Below, piece after piece: positions 18,454-22,657 of a DNA stretch of 22,657 bases. The stretch lies in contig CAZFPI010000038.1 in assembly GCA_964521075.1 (NCBI GenBank), forward strand, positions 1 to 22,657. Direction: 5' to 3'. The number at the start of each line of letters is the position of its first letter. The first letter of the stretch is position 1. The notes beneath the pieces are model-generated. The model was given only the letters and a program-made list of their open reading frames with translations, had not been told where the DNA came from and searched no databases. This stretch comes from Sterolibacterium sp964521075. GTDB lineage: Bacteria > Pseudomonadota > Gammaproteobacteria > Burkholderiales > Rhodocyclaceae. A program made the position numbers and the translations under genes.

Positions 18454-18741
18454 TCAGGCGATCTCCGTATATAAATCGCGCCAGCCGGGGTTGGTTTTTT
18501 CAATCAGCGCGATTTTCCAGTCACGCTTCCATTCCTTGATGGCCTTCTCCCGCTGGATGGCACTTTCCATGGTGGCATGCTGCTCGTACCAGACGAGACT
18601 CTTGACACCGTATTTCCGGGTGAATCCGTCGGCTAGTCCTTCCCTGTGTTGCCAGACACGCTGCACGAGACTGGATGTCACGCCGACATACAAAGTGCCG
18701 TTACGCTGGCTGGCAAGCAGGTAGACGCAAGGCTGTTTCAT
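18454..18741 (-). CDS. Small GIY-YIG nuclease domain protein (YhbQ-like)
   Basis: This is a single-domain GIY-YIG protein of 95 residues. The two signature strands appear as CVY (residues 5-7) and YVG (18-20). Arg28 is the expected catalytic arginine, and Glu65 in the SAIQREKAIKEWK helix is the expected metal ligand. Asn84 and WRDLY complete the pattern common to this subfamily. There is no extra DNA-binding domain. The frame is open to 18855, but the 38 extra residues are a translation of the upstream repeat (SFRRRPES), so ATG at 18739-18741 is the real start. GAGG (plus-strand CCTC, 18751-18754) would be the ribosome site and lies in the repeat edge. Proteins of this type are reported as DNA endonucleases; the substrate here is unknown. 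It is flanked by inverted-hairpin repeats, so it may act on them. Confidence 0.85.
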   Translation of the reverse strand: MKQPCVYLLASQRNGTLYVGVTSSLVQRVWQHREGLADGFTRKYGVKSLVWYEQHATMESAIQREKAIKEWKRDWKIALIEKTNPGWRDLYTEIA

Positions 18742-18751
18742 CGGTGCAATC

Positions 18752-18898
18752 CTCACGCGCTTCGCACCACTGGATTCCGGCCTTCGCCGGAATGACGAGG
18801 GGGGGGGGCAACGGAATGACGAGGGGGCGAGGGGGCGGGGGCGACATTGCGACACAACAACCGTTCACCTTCGTCATACCGGCGAAGGCCGGTATCCA
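18752..18898. repeat. Right REPIN-like repeat with internal partial duplication
   Basis: This copy has the same order as the left one: hairpin A at 18774-18793, G-runs (18799-18841), a conserved unique segment and hairpin B at 18876-18895. It is about 18 nt longer because GGAATGACGAGGGGG (18789-18803) recurs at 18813-18827. The left edge lies about 10 nt from the GIY-YIG start codon and supplies its ribosome site. The other edge is 37 nt from the stop of the lipoprotein gene, so on the minus strand it could also act as a 3' end structure for the accC operon. Confidence 0.92.
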
Positions 18899-18935
18899 GG
18901 GTTTTTACTTTCGGCGAAGCTCCACCCTGTCGGGA

Positions 18936-19412
18936 TCAGTGCGATACCCGGGTGACGCCGCCGCCGCTCAGGACGCGGACGCGCTCGCCGGGGTTGAATC
19001 TTTCGTCGGCTTCCTGGGTGATGGCTCCCATCGTGCCGTTGTCATAGCGAACGGTGATTTCCAGCCCGTTCTTTTCGGTGCTCTTTTCCTCGATCATCTG
19101 GCCGGCGATCGCGCCGCCAACCGCACCGAGGATGGCACCCACGGCCGAGCCGCGATTACCGCCGCCGATATTGCTGCCCGCGATGCCGCCGATGGCCGTT
19201 CCTGCCAGTCCTCCCGCGCCGTTTTTCGTGCCTGAAATAATCACCTGCCGCACACTTTCCACCACGCCCATGCGTACCGTCATTTCGCGCTGGGCCTGAT
19301 GAGGGGTGTAGCTGCTGCCGGACTGGCTGGTGGTAGAGCAGCCAGCGAGGAGGCTGGCGGACAAAAGTGTTGCCAGCAGGAGGGTAGCGGGAGTGGGGAG
19401 TGTGCGGGTCAT
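18936..19412 (-). CDS. SlyB/Pcp-like glycine-zipper outer-membrane lipoprotein
   Basis: This 158-residue protein has a lipoprotein signal peptide, with basic residues followed by a hydrophobic core and the lipobox LAGC, giving lipidated Cys25. The mature part holds a glycine-zipper segment of alternating Gly/Ala (GGLAGTAIGGIAGSNIGG and GSAVGAILGAVGGAIAG), the 2TM glycine-zipper pattern of SlyB. A C-terminal small beta domain follows (EITVRYDNGTMGAITQ and GERVRVLSGGGVTRV). Family members sit in the outer membrane and support envelope integrity. The frame extends to 19511, but ATG at 19410-19412 is supported by the signal peptide and by AAGGAA about 7 nt upstream. The 10-nt gap after the kinase gene indicates it is the last gene of the accC operon. 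Confidence 0.92.
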   Translation of the reverse strand: MTRTLPTPATLLLATLLSASLLAGCSTTSQSGSSYTPHQAQREMTVRMGVVESVRQVIISGTKNGAGGLAGTAIGGIAGSNIGGGNRGSAVGAILGAVGGAIAGQMIEEKSTEKNGLEITVRYDNGTMGAITQEADERFNPGERVRVLSGGGVTRVSH

Positions 19413-19422
19413 GATCGGTTCC

Positions 19423-20358
19423 TTACCAAAGTTCTGCGCCATAGGCGGCGCGGTAGCGGGCGGCGATTTCGTCGCGAGCCAGTTTGTGATTCTGTCCGCC
19501 ACGATGGGCAATTTTGATCGCGCCCATCAGGGAAGCCAGCCGTCCGGTTTTTTCCCAGGCCCAGCCTTCTGCGATGCCGTAGAGCAAGCCGGCGCGGTAG
19601 GCGTCACCGCAGCCTGTCGGGTCAACGATCTGGCTCACTGATACGCCGGGAATGCGGATCATTTTTCCATCGGCGTGAATTTCCGAGCCTTCCGCCCCTC
19701 GGGTGACGATCAGGGCCTTGACGAATTTTGCCAGTTCCCCGATCGGCTTGCCGGTGCGGGTGACAAGCAGTTCAGCTTCGTAATCGTTGACCGTGCAGTA
19801 GTCGGCAAGTTTCAGGAAATCGAAGAGTTCTTCGCCATTGAACATCGGCAGGCCCTGGCCCGGGTCGAAGATGAAAGGGATGCCTGCCGCATGGAATTCG
19901 CGTGCATGCTGGAGCATGCCGTCGCGCCCGTCGGGGGAGACGATGCCCAGTGCCACGCCTTGAGTATCGGCCACATGGTTCTGGTGGGAATGATTCATCG
20001 CGCCCGGGTGAAAGGCGGTGATCTGGTTGTCGTCGAGGTCGGTGGTGATAAAGGCTTGCGCCGTGAAACTTTCGGGGATCTCGCGGATATGGGTGGTATC
20101 GAACCCCATCTGGTTCAGGCGGTACAGGTAGGGGGTCTTGTCCTCACCGACGGTGGCCATGATGAGTGGCTCGCCACCGAGCAGACGCAGGCTGTAGGCG
20201 ATATTGCCCGCGCAGCCACCAAACTCGCGACGCATGTCGGGCACGAGGAAGGCGACGTTGAGCATGTGGATTTTCTCGGGCAGGATGTGGTGCTTGAAAC
20301 GATCGGGGAAGACCATGATCGTGTCGTAAGCCAGGGAACCGCAGATCAGTGTTTTCAT
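19423..20358 (-). CDS. PfkB/ribokinase-family carbohydrate or nucleoside kinase
   Basis: This is a 311-residue cytoplasmic kinase of the ribokinase fold. The N-terminal signature GGCAGNIAYSLRLLG starts at residue 47. The C-terminal signature DPTGCGDAYRAGLLYG starts at residue 246, with Asp252 as the predicted catalytic base and GCGD as the anion hole. The substrate cannot be read from the sequence; adenosine, ribose-like sugars and other sugars are all possible, and related betaproteobacterial proteins are often labelled adenosine or sugar kinases. The ATG at 20356-20358 lies 18 nt after the DUF3426 gene stop, in the same operon. Length and motifs are intact. Confidence 0.9.
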   Translation of the reverse strand: MKTLICGSLAYDTIMVFPDRFKHHILPEKIHMLNVAFLVPDMRREFGGCAGNIAYSLRLLGGEPLIMATVGEDKTPYLYRLNQMGFDTTHIREIPESFTAQAFITTDLDDNQITAFHPGAMNHSHQNHVADTQGVALGIVSPDGRDGMLQHAREFHAAGIPFIFDPGQGLPMFNGEELFDFLKLADYCTVNDYEAELLVTRTGKPIGELAKFVKALIVTRGAEGSEIHADGKMIRIPGVSVSQIVDPTGCGDAYRAGLLYGIAEGWAWEKTGRLASLMGAIKIAHRGGQNHKLARDEIAARYRAAYGAELW

Positions 20359-20376
20359 GGGGTACGAAAGGGGAGT

Positions 20377-21207
20377 TCAGGGGTAAAAAAGATAGAGCAG
20401 GTAGCCTGCCGGGACACCACGCAGGCTCTTGTCCGGCTGCAAGGCCAGGTGAATGTCGATTTCCTGATCAGCCTTCATGCCGCTGGCAATGTCGCTGCCG
20501 GCGGGCAGGTAGTCCTTCGGGGCGATGACCCTCCGAAGCAGGGGCTGGTCGTAGGTGTCCCGTAGCGTCAGTTCGAGGCCGGGATATTGCTGGGCAAAAT
20601 GTGCGCGATTTTTCAGGGTGACCGTCAGCTGCATTTGTTCCTTGTGGCGCGGGTCGGGTTGCAGGCTGGAGTCTTCGATGACCAGCAGTTCGGCCCGGTG
20701 TGGCAGGGAAAGCTCGCAGGCGAAGGCCTGACAAAGCATTTCCAGCGCGGGCCGGGTATCGGCGGAATACTCGACGATCTCGCCACGAAACTGGATGACG
20801 GCCTGCAGCAGCAGGGCAAACACGGCCAGCAGTGCGCCGGATACCCAGGGCCAGCGACGGGGCACAGGCTTCGGGCTGACGTTTTCCACGGATTCGAACG
20901 ACCACCGCGCTGTTTCTGGCTGTGACCCGGCCGGTGGCTCCGGTGGCTCCGGTGGCTCCGGTGGCTCCGGTGGCTCCGGTGTTTCCGGTGTTTCCGGAAG
21001 CTCGGTCACGTCCGGCCCCGCCGGCACGGAATCATGCGTTCTGTTTTCTGGCGGTGGTGGCGGGGGGAGTGCTGCTTCCAGCAGCGTATCCAGTGCATTG
21101 AAAACCCGCTGGCACTGGCCGCAGCGTACCTGGCCGTGCCGCGCCCGAATCTGTTCTGGCGTGATGCGGAAGATCGTGGCGCAGGCCGGGCAGCGGGTCT
21201 GCATCAT
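20377..21207 (-). CDS. Zinc-ribbon (MJ0042-type) plus DUF3426 single-span membrane protein
   Basis: This protein of unknown function has 276 residues. It starts with a zinc ribbon, Cys6-x2-Cys9 and Cys29-x2-Cys32 (CPACATIF and CGQCQRVF). A proline/glutamate-rich linker follows, containing repeated Pro-Glu-Pro triplets. Then comes one transmembrane segment (WVSGALLAVFALLLQAVIQF, about residues 120-140) and a DUF3426 domain, probably periplasmic, with VTLKNRAHFAQQYPGLELTL. The zinc ribbon would therefore face the cytoplasm. Its ATG overlaps the prmA stop by 4 nt (ATGA), so translation is likely coupled. The position next to prmA is a recurring feature of betaproteobacterial genomes, as I recall it. 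The linker is encoded by a minisatellite and may vary in length. Confidence 0.88.
   Translation of the reverse strand: MMQTRCPACATIFRITPEQIRARHGQVRCGQCQRVFNALDTLLEAALPPPPPPENRTHDSVPAGPDVTELPETPETPEPPEPPEPPEPPEPPAGSQPETARWSFESVENVSPKPVPRRWPWVSGALLAVFALLLQAVIQFRGEIVEYSADTRPALEMLCQAFACELSLPHRAELLVIEDSSLQPDPRHKEQMQLTVTLKNRAHFAQQYPGLELTLRDTYDQPLLRRVIAPKDYLPAGSDIASGMKADQEIDIHLALQPDKSLRGVPAGYLLYLFYP
20931..20993. repeat. 9-bp minisatellite inside the DUF3426 gene
   Basis: Five perfect units of CCGGTGGCT (20931-20975) are followed by two units of CCGGTGTTT (20976-20993). The unit is a multiple of three, so gain or loss keeps the frame and changes the number of Pro-Glu-Pro triplets in the linker between zinc ribbon and membrane segment. 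Confidence 0.95.
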
Positions 21208-22112
21208 GGATGCGCGGCCGGGCGTTGGCCCTCAAGCCGCACCCAGCCTTCCCGTGTGGCTCCGACCCGCAGGGGGATGAAAGGGGCGTAGGTGGCGATG
21301 ACTTCGTCGGCCTGGCTGTCGAGCACACCGGACAGGGCGATGCGCCCGCCCGGGGCAACGCGGGCAGACAGCAGGGGGGCCAGGACGCAAAGGGGATTGG
21401 TGAGGATGTTGGCGACGACGCGATCGAACGTGGCATCCAGAGGGGCTTTTGAATGCTGGAGAGCCAGGGCAACCTGGTTCGCGCAAGCGTTGTCCTGCGC
21501 GGCAATCAGGGCGTTTTCGTCGATATCGACACCCAGCACTTCGCCCGCACCGAGCCTGGCGGCGGCAATGGCGAGAATGCCTGAGCCGCAGCCGTAGTCG
21601 AGCAGGGTTTCACCACCAGCGATGTTCTCGCACAGCCATTCGAGACACAGCCGCGTGGTGGGGTGGGAACCCGTACCGAAGGCCAGGCCCGGATCGAGAA
21701 CGAGGTTGATGGCCGATGGATCGGGGGCAACATGCCAGGAGGGTACGATCCACAGACGGTCGTTGATGGGAATGGGGTCGAACTGGCTTTGCGTCAGGCG
21801 CACCCAGTCCTGCGAGGGGACTTCTTCGATGTCGATATCGTCGGGCAGTTCGATACGGATGGCCTGGCAGGCGGCGGCAATGGCAGCGGTGATGTCCTCC
21901 AGCGAGGTGGCCGCATCGAACAGGGCGATGACCCGGCTTTCCGTCCACAAGGGGGTGGCCGGGCAACCCGGCTCGCCAAACTGCGGCGTTTCCTCCGGGG
22001 TTCCGGCCTGGGCATCTTCGACACTGACCGAGAGGGCCCCCTGGCTCATCAGGGCGTCGGAGAGCGCGTCGGCACGCCGCGCTTCTGTGAGCAGGGCAAC
22101 GGAGAGCCACAC
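21204..22112 (-). CDS. prmA: Ribosomal protein L11 methyltransferase
   Basis: PrmA uses S-adenosylmethionine to methylate amino groups of ribosomal protein L11 in the cytoplasm. The product is 302 residues, as expected. The family motif DPGLAFGTGSHPTTRLCLEWL precedes the SAM-binding LLDYGCGSGILAIAAARLGA and the acidic GVDID. NILTNPL is the usual N-[IL]-x-x-x-P-L catalytic-site motif. The start is GTG (22110-22112), 3 nt after the accC stop, with AAGGGG in the accC end as ribosome site; no ATG better fits the MWLSVAL start. Its stop overlaps the next gene's start. The accC-prmA adjacency matches the common betaproteobacterial arrangement. Confidence 0.96.
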   Translation of the reverse strand: MWLSVALLTEARRADALSDALMSQGALSVSVEDAQAGTPEETPQFGEPGCPATPLWTESRVIALFDAATSLEDITAAIAAACQAIRIELPDDIDIEEVPSQDWVRLTQSQFDPIPINDRLWIVPSWHVAPDPSAINLVLDPGLAFGTGSHPTTRLCLEWLCENIAGGETLLDYGCGSGILAIAAARLGAGEVLGVDIDENALIAAQDNACANQVALALQHSKAPLDATFDRVVANILTNPLCVLAPLLSARVAPGGRIALSGVLDSQADEVIATYAPFIPLRVGATREGWVRLEGQRPAAHP

Positions 22113-22115
22113 GGT

Positions 22116-22657
<542 letters not shown>

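Larger units (their letters stand above)
18325..18898. other. Candidate composite unit: GIY-YIG gene between direct REPIN-like repeats
   Basis: The gene at 18454-18741 is bracketed by two same-orientation copies of the REPIN-like repeat, with 1 nt between gene and repeat on one side and 9-10 nt on the other. Nothing else is in the interval. The architecture recalls RAYT-REPIN systems, in which a single-copy nuclease or transposase maintains dispersed hairpins, but here the protein is a GIY-YIG nuclease. Mobility is inferred only. No target-site duplication could be identified. Confidence 0.4.

Noticed and set aside
18742..18855. N-terminal extension of the GIY-YIG protein
   Set aside because: The 38 extra codons are a translation of the repeat, and the family begins at the ATG 18739-18741.
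18260..18900. Repeats resembling a CRISPR array
   Set aside because: There are only two full copies and one partial copy, about 430 bp apart with a gene between them. There are no regular spacers and no cas genes, and the repeats are palindromic pairs rather than short identical repeats.
19675..20565. 296-codon plus-strand frame opposite the PfkB kinase and DUF3426 genes
   Set aside because: It spans two real minus-strand genes and their junction and shows no domain.

Overview
The window is GC-rich, densely coded chromosomal DNA with no tRNA, rRNA, phage or classical IS genes. Gene content points to a betaproteobacterium, probably of the Rhodocyclales type. The pointers are the gltBD pair, a CysD/CysNC sulfate-activation pair, and the order accC-prmA-zinc ribbon/DUF3426-PfkB kinase on one strand, which is familiar from that class. 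The taxonomic call is inference from gene order and protein character, not from a database search.

Layout. Positions 1-4261 (+): the 3' part of gltB, then gltD (4-nt overlap) and glmU, i.e. nitrogen assimilation and UDP-GlcNAc supply. Positions 4262-4398 hold two hairpins and no gene. 4399-5880 (+): an orphan phytoene-desaturase-like flavoprotein. 5900-6676 (-): cysQ, divergent from cysD and a fused cysNC (6812-9622, +). Together these make PAPS and degrade its product PAP. 9738-15543 (+): an AraC-family regulator, a YhaO-like metallophosphoesterase and a large YhaN-like SMC ATPase, packed as an apparent operon. 15564-17420 (+): a membrane-anchored WbpM/FlaA1-type nucleotide-sugar dehydratase, followed 9 nt later by apaH (17430-18236).

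Positions 18237-18935 are the most unusual part. A small GIY-YIG nuclease gene (18454-18741, -) lies between two near-identical direct repeats of about 130-147 bp. Each repeat consists of two inverted 20-bp hairpins around a G-run spacer, an architecture like REPINs. A third, truncated copy lies just upstream, behind apaH. No tyrosine (RAYT) transposase is present; the GIY-YIG protein is the candidate partner. This is my best candidate for a little-described system.

Positions 18936-22657 (-) hold a tightly packed operon read right to left: accC (partial), prmA (GTG start), a zinc-ribbon/DUF3426 membrane protein with a 9-bp minisatellite, a PfkB-family kinase and a glycine-zipper lipoprotein. 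It couples fatty-acid synthesis and ribosomal protein methylation with envelope and metabolic genes.
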